A stretch of 64,000 nucleotides of DNA from Psychrosphaera aestuarii (GCF_017948405.1 NZ_CP072844.1:434001-498000); one strand, 5' to 3'. Positions 36,766-47,151 are shown, counted from the first letter of the stretch. Notes: generated by a model from the sequence alone, not told the origin. Made by a program: numbers and translations.

Positions 36766-37742
36766 CTCTTCCAGTTTTGTCGGATATATTTTAAAGCTGG
36801 CTTTTCAACATAAATCATAATGTTATGAGCTAATAGCAAGGAAACAATCAGCGCAGCAGAAATACTAAGCTGTGGCGGTATACCATGTTGATAGCCGTAA
36901 TTTATAATAACGTAGCCAATACTTTGATGAACTAGATAAAGAGAATAAGAAATAGCGCCCAAATAGGTAAGAAAGTTAATTCTAAAAATCGGAAGGCGTC
37001 CTTTAATTATGGCGAAAAACATAAGGAAAAAGCCTGATAGACCAATTGCAGTTTGGATGGAGTTTTTTATATATAAAGAAATCACGCATAGTACGAGTAA
37101 TGCAACAGTTTTTTTAGTGTAACTGGATTGCATGATTTTAAAAAAAACAATTCCTGCTGCAAAAAACTCAATGTAATCAATTATAAAAAGTTTTTTTAAA
37201 GCGTTGTGAATAGGTAAGTCGAATAGGGCAATTAACGCTGCAATAATAACCCAAGGAATAAAAATATTTTCAATTTTAGAAAGGTAGTTCAGTTTAAAAA
37301 TAGCAACCATCCAGACATAAAATGCCATTTCTAATGTTAAGGTCCAATATGCTCCATCAACATGCTGAAATCTAAAGTACTCGTGTATCATGGTTAAGTT
37401 GGCTAAGAAAGTTGTAAAGTTTAGCTGTAAAAACTCTACATTGCTTAAAGATGTAACAATGAAGGTAATAATAACCGCACACCAAAATGTGGGGTAAAGC
37501 CTTGAAAATCTAGAAACAACAAACTCTCTAACATTAGAAACTCTTCCAATACTCCAGAAAATAACGAAACCACTGATAATGAAGAATAGCTGTACACCGT
37601 AAAAACCATAGCTAAACAGTTCGCTAACGTAAAAATCATGACCAAACAAGCGGTTATAATGATACAAATAGTGATAAATAACGACCGCCATTGCGGCGAT
37701 TCCTCTAAGTCCATCTAACTCTTTTAGCCTACTAGTATTCAT
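36762..37742 (-). CDS. Acyltransferase 3 (OafA/YrhL-type)
   Basis: 326 residues, about ten transmembrane helices. ELDGLRGIAAMAVVIYHY at residues 8-25 holds the catalytic His of the family, and FFIISGFVIFW follows. Probably O-acetylates the polysaccharide. Convergent with the Gtr-type gene with a four-base overlap of the 3' ends. AT-rich like its neighbours. Confidence 0.87.
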   Translation of the reverse strand: MNTSRLKELDGLRGIAAMAVVIYHYLYHYNRLFGHDFYVSELFSYGFYGVQLFFIISGFVIFWSIGRVSNVREFVVSRFSRLYPTFWCAVIITFIVTSLSNVEFLQLNFTTFLANLTMIHEYFRFQHVDGAYWTLTLEMAFYVWMVAIFKLNYLSKIENIFIPWVIIAALIALFDLPIHNALKKLFIIDYIEFFAAGIVFFKIMQSSYTKKTVALLVLCVISLYIKNSIQTAIGLSGFFLMFFAIIKGRLPIFRINFLTYLGAISYSLYLVHQSIGYVIINYGYQHGIPPQLSISAALIVSLLLAHNIMIYVEKPALKYIRQNWKS

Positions 37743-37754
37743 TATTAACTCCGT

Positions 37755-38927
37755 TTATAAAACTTGCTTAGCACACCAATCCCAGGTGTATTTGTTTAAG
37801 TTAGCAGCTTGAGTGACTCGGTCTGTTTCTGTGAGCAGCAGGTCGCTTAAGTCTTTAGTAATTGCATCAATGTCGTCTACTTTAACTACGGTACCTAGAT
37901 TGGGTTCGCTAGTCATAATCTCAGGTACGCTACCAACATTAGTAGCTACGGCAGGACAACCGCTGGCTAATGCTTCGGTTAATACATTAGGGCTACCTTC
38001 ACCTCGGCTAGATAAACAAAATACATCGGCGGCGTTATACCAGGTAATAAGTTCATTATTTGGAACCGCACCCATAAAATGAACATGGTCTTTAAGGCCT
38101 AGGGAAGTTACTAATGCTTTTAGCTCTTTACGGTAATCACCTTCGGCTCCTTCTGAGCCTAAAATATAAAAGTGTGTGTTGTTTAGTCCTAGTTGTAGAA
38201 TGATCTTTTTAAGGGCTTTAATAACAACGTCAAAGCCTTTGCGGTGAATAAGTGCACCTACGCCTAAAATGATCTTTTGATCTTGCGGTAAGTTTAGCTT
38301 GGCTCGACATTCAGCTTGATCGATATGATAAAACGCATCGGTATCGACACCATTTCTAACCACTGTAGTTTTTGAACGAGTATTGGCAATTTTATCTGCC
38401 GTGTCGGCCATTTCTTCGCTCAACGAAATAATGCTATCAACTTTACTAAGATAATGAGCAACCAAAGTTTCTCTTACATCACCGTCTTGCTGGTGGAAGG
38501 CTTCCATACCACGTAACGTAACTCTATAAGGTACTTTGTAGTAGTTGCTAAGGTAATCACCTGTTGGTAAGTCTGGAAAGGTCCAGTGAAGATCCACTAA
38601 ATCAAACTCAAAACCAATTTGTTTAATAACATTCTTTACTGCTTGTTTATACGTTATTACTTCTAAACCTTTAAAGTGGCCAGGAATAGAAAAGAACCGT
38701 GGATGATAAATTGTAATGCCATCTCGTTCGGTTTTAAATGGAATATTGGCTAAGTGTTTAAACTTATGTATAAAGCCATGAACTGGAGACCACGGAATAG
38801 GGTTAATCACAGTGACATTGGCATATTTACTCATTGCTTTTAAACGATTAAAAACAAAGATCCCATGATTTGGACGCTCAACGTTTGGGAATAAGTAGCT
38901 AATGGCGAGAATGTTTTTATAGGCCAT
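37755..38927 (-). CDS. GT4 glycosyltransferase
   Basis: 390 residues. YLFPNVERPNHGIFVFNRLKAM near the N-terminus; GVGALIHRKGF and DVFCLSSRGEGSPNVLTEALA (E-x7-E) mark the nucleotide-sugar domain. In the conserved XrtA polysaccharide set this type extends the lipid-linked chain. Six bases after the amidotransferase gene on the same strand. Confidence 0.88.
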   Translation of the reverse strand: MAYKNILAISYLFPNVERPNHGIFVFNRLKAMSKYANVTVINPIPWSPVHGFIHKFKHLANIPFKTERDGITIYHPRFFSIPGHFKGLEVITYKQAVKNVIKQIGFEFDLVDLHWTFPDLPTGDYLSNYYKVPYRVTLRGMEAFHQQDGDVRETLVAHYLSKVDSIISLSEEMADTADKIANTRSKTTVVRNGVDTDAFYHIDQAECRAKLNLPQDQKIILGVGALIHRKGFDVVIKALKKIILQLGLNNTHFYILGSEGAEGDYRKELKALVTSLGLKDHVHFMGAVPNNELITWYNAADVFCLSSRGEGSPNVLTEALASGCPAVATNVGSVPEIMTSEPNLGTVVKVDDIDAITKDLSDLLLTETDRVTQAANLNKYTWDWCAKQVL

Positions 38928-38933
38928 ATTAAT

Positions 38934-40817
38934 TTAGTCCGTATTCTTCCTAAGCCACTCTTCTAGCACCACTAATTGCCACAACGTTTTATGGTGGTCA
39001 TATTTATTGGCATTGTGCTCAGTGATGAGTTGTTGGATTCGTTCCACTTTAAAGAACTGGTGTAGCTTGGAATCGTCCGACAATAACAAGTCTTGTGCGT
39101 AGTCTTTTAGCTCGTTTTGGAACATCATTTTTAGTGGTGTTGGGAAGCCCATTTTTTTACGATAAATGATGTCGTTTGGCAGTATGCCTTCCATCATTTT
39201 TTTGAGTGGGTATTTGCCTTCGCCTTTTTTGATTTTGTGGTGCGACGGTATGGTGGCTGCAAACTCAACTAAACGATAGTCTAAAAAGGGTACTCGTAAT
39301 TCAACGGATGTTGCCATGCTCATACGATCGGCTTTAATTAGTAAGTCATCCACTAGCCAAGTTTTTGTATCAAAGTAGAGCATTTTGTTGAGCTGGTCTT
39401 GGCCCTGCATATTTTCAAATAGCTGTTTTGAATATGCACCATGATTGGTTTTGGCTTTTTCTGATTCTAGCTGTTGTTTAAATTCGGGCTTATATAAGGC
39501 TTCTTTTGAGGCGTCTGGATAAGTAGACATGCCTTTATAGCGTTGCTCTATAGGTTGTGTGGCCATGTTTAGGTATTTAGATACCTTATGGCTTTTGCCC
39601 AATAACTTGTTTGAAATTCCTGCAAAAAACTCACTGCCGCTTTGTCCAACTACACCACGATATTTTTCCAATACATTCATGTATTGGTATAAGTCATAAC
39701 CAGCAAATATCTCATCAGAACCTTCGCCCGACAAGGCAACGGTGACTTTTTCTTTAGCAAGCTTAGAAACGAAAAATAGCGATATTGCGGCCGCTTCTGT
39801 TACTGGCTCATCCATTAATTGAATGTATTCTGGGATGAAGTCTTTAAACTGTTGTGGGGTGATCTTAAGTTCGTGGTGATCGGTGCCAAACTTCTCTGCC
39901 ACCATACGAGCGTATTGAGTTTCATCGAAGTTTTTACCAAAGTCATAAGCAATGGAGAAGGTTTTAAGTGGCTCTTTCACTTTGTCAGCCAGTAAACCAA
40001 CAACAGCACTTGAATCAATGCCACCGCTTAAGAATATACCTAGTGGCACGTCACTGCGAAGTCGAAGGTCAATAGCGCTCTCAAGTAAGTGTTTACTTTC
40101 GTTTAAATAATAGTCAAAACCTTTGTCTTGGGTATTATCAAACTTAAGATCCCACCACTGAGTAATACTCATTTGTTTGTTTTTAATAATGGCATAATGA
40201 CCCGGCATTAATCGATTAATGCCTTGGTGTAAGGTTTTTTCGCCGGGAATATAACCAAAGCTCATGTAGTCGTCGATAAGCTCGATATTAAGGCTTGGCA
40301 AGGCAGCTAAGCCCTTTAAAATAGCTTTGGTTTCAGACGCAAAGATTAATTCGTTGTCGTCTTGGTAATAATAAACAGGCTTAATACCGAGGCGATCACG
40401 AGCCAGAAACAGTTCTTGAGTTTGGTTATCCCAAATCGCGATAGCAAACATGCCATTAAATTTATGCAAACATTCAACACCGTATTCTACATAAGCTTGC
40501 AAAATAACTTCGGTATCTGTTCCGGTTTCAAAGGTATAGCCTTTCTGTTCTAATTCAGCGCGAATTTCTATGTAGTTATACACTTCGCCGTTGTATGAAA
40601 TAACAAAACGACCTGTTTGTTCAATTCGCGGCTGGTGGCCAGCTGGAGTAGGATCTAAAATGCTCAAACGTAAATGTGCTAGGGCACAATAGCTATCGTC
40701 TGAAATCCACAGTCCATTATCATCAGGTCCACGATAAGGCATAGTGTCTCGCATGGCGGCAATACGTTCTGCATCCGCTGCGTTATTGTAATTAAGTGTT
40801 CCTAGTATACCGCACAT
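38934..40817 (-). CDS. asnB: Asparagine synthase-like glutamine amidotransferase (copy 1)
   Basis: 627 residues. MCGILGTLN with nucleophilic Cys2, RGPDDNGLW and YNGEVYNY of the glutaminase domain; the ATP-pyrophosphatase loop is FLSGGIDSSAVVG with SGEGSDEIFAGY further on. In polysaccharide loci such enzymes amidate a sugar carboxylate, here plausibly a uronic acid. This copy is more canonical for AsnB than the second (49580-51481). Confidence 0.85.
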   Translation of the reverse strand: MCGILGTLNYNNAADAERIAAMRDTMPYRGPDDNGLWISDDSYCALAHLRLSILDPTPAGHQPRIEQTGRFVISYNGEVYNYIEIRAELEQKGYTFETGTDTEVILQAYVEYGVECLHKFNGMFAIAIWDNQTQELFLARDRLGIKPVYYYQDDNELIFASETKAILKGLAALPSLNIELIDDYMSFGYIPGEKTLHQGINRLMPGHYAIIKNKQMSITQWWDLKFDNTQDKGFDYYLNESKHLLESAIDLRLRSDVPLGIFLSGGIDSSAVVGLLADKVKEPLKTFSIAYDFGKNFDETQYARMVAEKFGTDHHELKITPQQFKDFIPEYIQLMDEPVTEAAAISLFFVSKLAKEKVTVALSGEGSDEIFAGYDLYQYMNVLEKYRGVVGQSGSEFFAGISNKLLGKSHKVSKYLNMATQPIEQRYKGMSTYPDASKEALYKPEFKQQLESEKAKTNHGAYSKQLFENMQGQDQLNKMLYFDTKTWLVDDLLIKADRMSMATSVELRVPFLDYRLVEFAATIPSHHKIKKGEGKYPLKKMMEGILPNDIIYRKKMGFPTPLKMMFQNELKDYAQDLLLSDDSKLHQFFKVERIQQLITEHNANKYDHHKTLWQLVVLEEWLRKNTD

Positions 40818-40823
40818 ATAAAT

Positions 40824-41750
40824 TTACCTATCGGGTATGCCTCTGAGAATATGTATAGCTTTTGTTAGACGGTAGCTACGGTGTATATTGGAGGGTATGA
40901 GTCGTGATAAAATACTTCGCTTTGTGAATTTTGTCGCCTCTTCATCATTCAACCAAGTTACTGATGTTGTGCGAGCTGACATAGTGTGTTCGAAAATACT
41001 TCTGTTCTTATGGTACTTACTTCCAAATAAATATGTTTTTTTATCTAGTAAAAAACCTAAAATACTAGAATGGGTCCTATTCGTGATAATGCGTTTTGCA
41101 TTGGAATGAATTCTTAACCAATGATCGAATGAAATAGCTTCCTCAGCCGGATCCAAGTATATTTTTGTTATATCTTTCGTACCCGCTACATTTGATGCTT
41201 CGTTGTCTATGCGATATCCATGAAGCGTATAACGTTCATTCAAAGATCCTATTTTCTTTTTTAGTTTGTTTATATTTGTATAAAACGCAGTGTCTTTATC
41301 TAGTAGAAGCTGGCTATTGTCAGTTAAAGTTGGAAAGTTCTGTAAGAAATTAAAAGTTGTTTTTTCTCGTGTATAAAAATACAGCGATTTGCAATTTAGT
41401 TTAGATAACGAGTCTGTAAAGACCGAATCAAGAAACTGCTTGTCTTTTGATGCAGTACATGGTCCTTGAATAACAATATTGCTGGTGAATTCACATGCGT
41501 GTTTTAAACACTTATATGCACGACCGGTGCACCAAGGGTTATATCCGCCACCGCCATGCAAATAAATAACTTTATCAGTATGGAACGTCGTTAAAAACTC
41601 TTCGGCAGTCATAGTTGTGAAGCTAATGTCATGTTGTTCAGCTAGATGTTCCGCACCTAGGTAAATTAGATCATCTCCCCAGTTTCCCCCAGGTTTTACA
41701 AAGATGAATGTTTCGTTTTTGTGTTTCTCGAATAATTTATTAAGATCCAT
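40824..41750 (-). CDS. Polysaccharide pyruvyltransferase family protein
   Basis: 308 residues. The family pattern of ExoV/CsaB-type proteins is visible: VKPGGNWGDDLIYLGAEH at the start, YLHGGGGYNPW in the middle, and TNRTHSSILGFLL near the C-terminus. Would place pyruvate ketals on a sugar. The start overlaps the GT2 stop by eleven bases on the same strand. Confidence 0.8.
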   Translation of the reverse strand: MDLNKLFEKHKNETFIFVKPGGNWGDDLIYLGAEHLAEQHDISFTTMTAEEFLTTFHTDKVIYLHGGGGYNPWCTGRAYKCLKHACEFTSNIVIQGPCTASKDKQFLDSVFTDSLSKLNCKSLYFYTREKTTFNFLQNFPTLTDNSQLLLDKDTAFYTNINKLKKKIGSLNERYTLHGYRIDNEASNVAGTKDITKIYLDPAEEAISFDHWLRIHSNAKRIITNRTHSSILGFLLDKKTYLFGSKYHKNRSIFEHTMSARTTSVTWLNDEEATKFTKRSILSRLIPSNIHRSYRLTKAIHILRGIPDR

Positions 41751-42672
41751 TTCTTATACTATAACCTCTTCTAAACCCAACCATCTTTCCTAAACAGAAA
41801 GCTACTTTATTGATATGGAAAAACCGTGTCCTTTCTCGTGGGAGTATAAACTTTAAAGTATTCACCACAAACATTTTGTATAGATATAGTGGAATATTGA
41901 ATAGTATCCGGCCTTTTGGAGATCCTTCTAAAATAGAGTCCGTTAGGCCATGTCTATAGGTTCTCTTTAAAGTCCATGTTGTGGTGCAGTTGTCTTTTGG
42001 TATGTAGTGATGCACATTAGCTCCAAAACAAAAAAGGCCGGTGAAGCCTTTGGAGATTATTTTTTCCATTAGTCGCGTTTCTTCGCCTACAAGTCCTGAG
42101 TTATTACCAGACGCAGAGCCGGCATCATAACCTCCCACTGACTTCGCCAAATTAACTAGGATACCGTGATTACCGCCTAAAAAATCAGGACTGTCTATTA
42201 CCTGATCATACTTGAAAGGGTGATAGCCAACTACTGATTTTGGAAGATAAGGCTTTAAATAATTAGCTGGCTGGCGCTCATAAAGAGGAGTAAGGGGGCC
42301 ACCGAAAAAACCAATCTGTTGTCCCTTGTATAGCTCTAATGAGTTAAAATATGAAACAAGACTATTTTCATCGAATGTTATGTCATTATCAAAAAAGAAT
42401 ATTACATCCGAAGTTGAGGTATCTAATGCTAAGTTTCTTGCCTTTGAGAGATTACCCTCATCTAAATTTAGATATTTAACGGGTATCAAGGGTTTAAAGC
42501 TTTCTACTACAGAATGAGCACCACACCTCCCCCCATTTTCTACGACCCAAATAGTATCAACATTATTAGGCATGTTAACATTTGCTAATGAGGAAAGGCA
42601 TCGCTTCAACATTTTGATGTTTTTGTATTGAGGTATCGCAATATCCATTTTCCAATTTGACGGTAACCCCAT
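41740..42672 (-). CDS. GT2 glycosyltransferase
   Basis: 310 residues. GT-A fold with the DIAIPQYKNIKMLKRCLSSL opening, NLSKARNLALD and FFDNDI (DXD) core, and ETRLMEKIISKGF with a late HHYIPKDN acceptor segment. Soluble, no transmembrane part. One of several GT2 enzymes of the variable centre of the locus. Divergent from the next GT2 at 42761. Confidence 0.85.
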   Translation of the reverse strand: MGLPSNWKMDIAIPQYKNIKMLKRCLSSLANVNMPNNVDTIWVVENGGRCGAHSVVESFKPLIPVKYLNLDEGNLSKARNLALDTSTSDVIFFFDNDITFDENSLVSYFNSLELYKGQQIGFFGGPLTPLYERQPANYLKPYLPKSVVGYHPFKYDQVIDSPDFLGGNHGILVNLAKSVGGYDAGSASGNNSGLVGEETRLMEKIISKGFTGLFCFGANVHHYIPKDNCTTTWTLKRTYRHGLTDSILEGSPKGRILFNIPLYLYKMFVVNTLKFILPRERTRFFHINKVAFCLGKMVGFRRGYSIRNGS

Positions 42673-42760
42673 AAAAACCTCTTGCGTTGTATGATTTTCT
42701 ATCTTTCTTTGAGTGAAGATAATATACTTATTTTTAAAGTCTGTTAAGGAACAAATAGCA

Positions 42761-43672
42761 ATGAAGGTATCAGTTTTATTAGCGACCTTTAAAAGAGATG
42801 GAGCTCTTACGCAAACATTAGAAGGTTATTTAAAATTAGTTTCAAATAGTGCCGATTTTGAAGTTTTGGTAGTCGATAACGCAGTACTCCCTTCAACAAA
42901 AGCATTGGTTGCTTCTTACTTAACTCAAGGGCTAAATATTAAATATATCGAGTGTGCTAAGCCGGGTAAGAATGCGAGCTTAAATAAAGGCTTAGACTAT
43001 TTAAGCGGAGATCTTATTGTTTTAACAGATGATGATGCAATTCCCTCATCAGACTTTATTTGTAACTTTATACACGCAGCCGAAAAACATGTGAATGTCG
43101 ATGTTTTTGGAGGTGCAATTTTACCTTTTGGTCCAAATTTACCATCTTGGGTAGACGTCACCAATAGTTATATGCAAGGTGCTTATGTAATTCGGCCAAA
43201 AACGACAAAAGACAAAAAGGTTCGACCTACATACATCTGGGGCCCTAATATGGCTGTTCGAAAGTCTATTTTCGATTCTGGCTTTAAATTTAATGAAGCT
43301 ATTGGCCCTAACGGAAATAACTATGTTATGGGAAGTGAAACTGAATTTCTGAATAGACTAGAAAAGGCTGGCTATAAAGCGATGTTCTTACACTTGCCAT
43401 ATGTTTTACACCAGATTAGAGACGAGCAGTGTTCGATAAAGTGGTTAATGGGTAGAGCTGATCGACAAGGTAAGGGCTTGGCTTACCACAAGTACTCTAA
43501 TGGCCTAATTCCAAGCTTACACGAAGCAAGAGAAAAAATATCTAAAAACAAAATTGAACAAATTAAAGAAGTGTTTAAGGGGTTATTAACTATAAATACT
43601 TCTCGGATCATTAGTGCGCTCTATGTTCTAAGACTAAAACGATCTGAATTCAACTCATTATTTAACGACTGA
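42761..43672 (+). CDS. GT2 glycosyltransferase
   Basis: 303 residues from ATG 42761 (AAGGA about ten bases before it; the upstream ATG at 42713 would add an unlikely N-terminus). VSVLLATFKRDGALTQTLEGY, ECAKPGKNASLNKGLDYL and LTDDDAIPS (DXD) give a GT-A fold; MGSETEFLNRLEKAGY is the acceptor end. First of a plus-strand pair with the flippase, eight bases apart. Confidence 0.85.
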   Translation: MKVSVLLATFKRDGALTQTLEGYLKLVSNSADFEVLVVDNAVLPSTKALVASYLTQGLNIKYIECAKPGKNASLNKGLDYLSGDLIVLTDDDAIPSSDFICNFIHAAEKHVNVDVFGGAILPFGPNLPSWVDVTNSYMQGAYVIRPKTTKDKKVRPTYIWGPNMAVRKSIFDSGFKFNEAIGPNGNNYVMGSETEFLNRLEKAGYKAMFLHLPYVLHQIRDEQCSIKWLMGRADRQGKGLAYHKYSNGLIPSLHEAREKISKNKIEQIKEVFKGLLTINTSRIISALYVLRLKRSEFNSLFND

Positions 43673-43680
43673 ATATTATT

Positions 43681-45102
43681 TTGAAAAAAGCATTTTTCTG
43701 GTCTTTTGCGACTAATTATCTAGGCATTGTCATAAACTTTATATCGGTTATTGTTTTGGCTAGACTGTTAACGCCGAGTCAAATAGGCACTTTTGCTATT
43801 GCGAGCGCAATTTTTGCCATCGGACAAATATTTCGAGATATGGGGGTCTCTAGTTATTTGATTAGGGAACGGAACCTCTCTGAAGCAAAAGTAAGCGGTG
43901 CATTGGCTATTGTTTGGATACTTTGTACATCCATCGCACTTATACTTTTTACAATAGCCAACCCGATTTCAATTTTTTATAAGCTACCTGAATTAAGCAA
44001 AATTTTTCAAATTTTGGCGGTCAATATTTTGATAATCCCATTTGGAACTGTCGCACAAACACTGCTAAGAAGAGAAATGAACTTCAAAACCCTAGGTGGC
44101 ATTGAGTTGGTCAGTCAAACAATTCATTTAGTTGTTGCTGTGTCATTAGCATTACATAACTTCGGTGCATCAAGTTTAGCCTGGGCCTCATTATCTGCTA
44201 CGATATGTACGTTACTTTTACTGAATGTTTTGGTTAAAAAAAATAAAAGGTACCTTCCGAAGTTGGGCGAAATCTCAACCGTTTTTCCATCTATTTCAAC
44301 AATTGGTTTTGCGAATGTATTAGCGACGCTTAATAATCGTTCGGCATCACTTATTATTGGAAAGAGTCTTTCAGAGGGGGCCGTTGCCATTATGGATAAG
44401 TCGTTAGTAGCCATTGAAATGTTGAATCAGTTGCTAATGAAAGCTATTCAAAATGTACTATTACCGCTTTTTACTAAAGTACGTGGACAAAGAGGAGACT
44501 TAAAAAAAGTCTACTTACTTATTACTGACTATACCTTGCTGATGGCACTTCCTTTCCTTTTTTACATTGCTGTGCTTGCGGAATTTGTTGTTTTAACTTT
44601 ATTTGGAGAGCAATGGGTAGAGGCAATACCGCTAATCCCTGTTTTTGCACTTTCCGCCGCATTTGGCCTATCGACACGTTATTTTTCTGAAATAACAATT
44701 TCGTTAGATTTAGAAAGAGTATTATTAAAGCTTAATCTTATTGTTTTTGTTTCCAAAGTGATTTCAATTATTTTCGCTAGTCCTTATGGGTTAATTGGTA
44801 TTGCGTATGTTTTATTGGCAATTTCTATGTTCCGTGCGTTCTATATAATGTTGCTATTGAAGCGCTTTGTCGGCATTGGGTTTCTGGATTTTTTACGCTC
44901 TATAAAGGTAACTTTATTTGTAACATTAATATCTACAACTCCATATTGGCTTGGTAACTTCTATTCAGTAGACTTTCAATTTTATAATGCTGTAGTACCT
45001 TTATTTCTAATTGTTGTTGCAGTATGGCTTAGTGCAATCTACATCACAAATCATAGTGCCAAAGTTGAAGTTATTAATATATATAAAAAATTACGTAAAT
45101 GA
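43681..45102 (+). CDS. Wzx-like polysaccharide flippase
   Basis: 473 residues, about twelve transmembrane helices, with the MATE/Wzx-like start FFWSFATNYLGIVINFISV and FARLLTPSQIGTFAI. TTG start, because no ATG in frame gives the full first helix. Moves the lipid-linked repeat unit across the inner membrane for the periplasmic ligase/polymerase (47148-48416). Member of the variable cassette. Confidence 0.88.
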   Translation: MKKAFFWSFATNYLGIVINFISVIVLARLLTPSQIGTFAIASAIFAIGQIFRDMGVSSYLIRERNLSEAKVSGALAIVWILCTSIALILFTIANPISIFYKLPELSKIFQILAVNILIIPFGTVAQTLLRREMNFKTLGGIELVSQTIHLVVAVSLALHNFGASSLAWASLSATICTLLLLNVLVKKNKRYLPKLGEISTVFPSISTIGFANVLATLNNRSASLIIGKSLSEGAVAIMDKSLVAIEMLNQLLMKAIQNVLLPLFTKVRGQRGDLKKVYLLITDYTLLMALPFLFYIAVLAEFVVLTLFGEQWVEAIPLIPVFALSAAFGLSTRYFSEITISLDLERVLLKLNLIVFVSKVISIIFASPYGLIGIAYVLLAISMFRAFYIMLLLKRFVGIGFLDFLRSIKVTLFVTLISTTPYWLGNFYSVDFQFYNAVVPLFLIVVAVWLSAIYITNHSAKVEVINIYKKLRK

Positions 45103-45245
45103 ATCTTTTTTGTGCTCGAAATGCCAAAGCTAAACAACCGAAGGCGTTGTATGCTGTATATTCCTTTAGGTTTTGTTTGTCTAAGCTAATTCTGGACTTA
45201 GTTGCAGCTTATTTTTATCAAGTTAAATGTATTTTCAAATTTTAA
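45099..45245 (+). CDS. Possible 48-residue small ORF
   Basis: Starts with an ATGA overlap of the flippase stop and ends at a TAA. The product is basic in the first half and hydrophobic in the second (LILDLVAAYFYQ). No relatives come to mind and there is no ribosome site, so it may be chance or a decayed gene end. The region between flippase and next GT2 (45103-45264) otherwise holds only AT-rich leader. Confidence 0.2.
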   Translation: MNLFCARNAKAKQPKALYAVYSFRFCLSKLILDLVAAYFYQVKCIFKF

Positions 45246-45264
45246 TATTTGTAGGAAACAAATT

Positions 45265-46206
45265 ATGTTTGCACCAATAAGCGTTGTTATACCTGCCTAT
45301 AACATGGAAAATTTGATCACCAAGACGCTTGATAGCTTGACTGCTCAAACGGTAAGCCCAACTGAAGTTATTGTGGTTAATGATGGTTCTACTGATCTAA
45401 CTCTAGCCGTTGTTCAAAGTTGGCTTGACTCTAACGACACTAATTTTAGCGTTCAAATTATTGATAAAACTAACGGTGGACTGTCTAGTGCCCGTAATTG
45501 TGGAATAAGAGCTGCGAGTTACGAACTGATTGCCCTGTTAGACTCCGATGATCGTTATGAACCTAAGTTCATCGAGACTGCACTTTCTGCCTTCGAAGCT
45601 AAGTCGGGTCTTGCTTTGTTTTTTGCAAATCAAAGAGTGGTTGATGAACATGATCAAAAAATGATTGAGTGGCTTGAAATAAAGTCTATTACAGAGTGTC
45701 GCTATTCCAAGTTGGTTGGAAATATTAACTTACTCAATGAATCGATTATTCCCAAATTAGTGAACGGCAACTTTATTTCGTGCAGTGCCTCTGTATTTAA
45801 CAAGTCATTTTTTAATTTAGATGAGTTATACGATGAAAGCCTAAAAGCGGGCGAAGATGTGGAGTTTTTGATGCGTGTTTTGCGCGATAAGCACGTTGCT
45901 TTTACTTATGACGAATTAGCAATCGTATTGAGACATTCTGGTAGCATTACTCAATCGAAGCGTCATGTGGTGCATATGGGGCGTATCTTTGCGCTTAATA
46001 AAAACTATAAGTATCTACAAGCGCATGGTGTTGATGTAGAAGGCATAGTTAAGCAGCAGTTTGCGCATTGCTATTATCAGTTATCACTATTAGGTTTAAA
46101 TCAATTAATTAGCTTTTCAAAAGAGTCTAAAGCGACTTTAGGTATTTATTACGGACCGAGTCTTAAAGATTATTTACGTGCTTTCATATCAACGTTTAAT
46201 AAATAA
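45265..46206 (+). CDS. GT2 glycosyltransferase
   Basis: 313 residues from ATG 45265 with TAGGAAA in front. PISVVIPAYNMENLITKTLDSL, VVNDGSTD and LLDSDDRY (DXD) are diagnostic for GT2; AGEDVEFLMRVLRD is the acceptor-side ED motif. Its 3' end overlaps the convergent GT2 by 18 bases. Confidence 0.87.
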   Translation: MFAPISVVIPAYNMENLITKTLDSLTAQTVSPTEVIVVNDGSTDLTLAVVQSWLDSNDTNFSVQIIDKTNGGLSSARNCGIRAASYELIALLDSDDRYEPKFIETALSAFEAKSGLALFFANQRVVDEHDQKMIEWLEIKSITECRYSKLVGNINLLNESIIPKLVNGNFISCSASVFNKSFFNLDELYDESLKAGEDVEFLMRVLRDKHVAFTYDELAIVLRHSGSITQSKRHVVHMGRIFALNKNYKYLQAHGVDVEGIVKQQFAHCYYQLSLLGLNQLISFSKESKATLGIYYGPSLKDYLRAFISTFNK

Positions 46207-47151
46207 GATTAGCTTAATGATATTTAATATATTGGCAACAGAAGGATTTAGTTTGAGCGCCTGTAAATAATAATGAAAAGAAGTCTTAAGCAGCCTTTGT
46301 TGTCGATAATAAAAACCTAAATGACTCGCATGTTGGCTAATTTTCTTTTTATAAAGTGAACGAGTTGTTGATGTTAATAGTTGTTTATAACGCGTTAGAT
46401 TTTTTATATGTGAGTCGTAGGTGCCAACTAACATTTTTTCGTTTTGTTTTGTAATGCTATTCGGGTTAATTCTGTATTGTGATAGTGCTTGAGGGCAATA
46501 GCCTATCTGATTATTGCTCACCAACCTAAACCACAAATCTAAATCTTCGCCAATGGTAAGATCGTCATCGAAGCCAAAACCGTCTTTTAATAAACTCGAT
46601 TTAATACAAATGGTAATCGTATGTATAGCTGTGGTTTCGCAGGCCATAAATTGCAAAAACTGCTTATTAAAAATCACTGTATCTGGCGTGTATGACACAA
46701 GGTGATCAAATCGTTTTTCTAGTGCTTTTTCTAAAAAGTCACGATTATTTAAGTAGGCGTTTTCGAGTCGATTACCTTGCTCGTTGATAGTGGAGAAATC
46801 AGAGAACCAAAGGGGTGTGACAGGGTTTTTCAAAAAAAACTGTTGGCACTGGGCGAGCCTGCTCGGTTCATAGGTATCGTCTGCATCTAAAAAGCAAATG
46901 TATTCACCCGTTGCCCTTTTTAAGCCGTTATTGCGGGCTATACTTGGCTTACCACCGTTATTTTGGTTCAAATAGATAATTCGTGGCTCTTCTTTTGCCC
47001 AAGCTTTTACTTTATCGAGTGTTGAGTCCGTTGAACCATCATTTACAATAATCAATTCCCATAATGGGTACTCTTGTGCAGTGACAGATTTTATCGCAAT
47101 GTCGATAAATTTTTCTGCGTTATAAGCCGGCATAATGATTGAAAACTTCAT
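46189..47151 (-). CDS. GT2 glycosyltransferase
   Basis: 320 residues. FSIIMPAYNAEKFIDIAIKS, VNDGSTDST and FLDADDTYEP give the GT-A core; IGEDLDLWFRLVSNNQ marks the catalytic base region. ATG overlaps the ligase stop by four bases, so it is translated together with the ligase gene. Close in type to the convergent GT2 just before it, so the two may act in series. Confidence 0.88.
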   Translation of the reverse strand: MKFSIIMPAYNAEKFIDIAIKSVTAQEYPLWELIIVNDGSTDSTLDKVKAWAKEEPRIIYLNQNNGGKPSIARNNGLKRATGEYICFLDADDTYEPSRLAQCQQFFLKNPVTPLWFSDFSTINEQGNRLENAYLNNRDFLEKALEKRFDHLVSYTPDTVIFNKQFLQFMACETTAIHTITICIKSSLLKDGFGFDDDLTIGEDLDLWFRLVSNNQIGYCPQALSQYRINPNSITKQNEKMLVGTYDSHIKNLTRYKQLLTSTTRSLYKKKISQHASHLGFYYRQQRLLKTSFHYYLQALKLNPSVANILNIIKLILFIKR

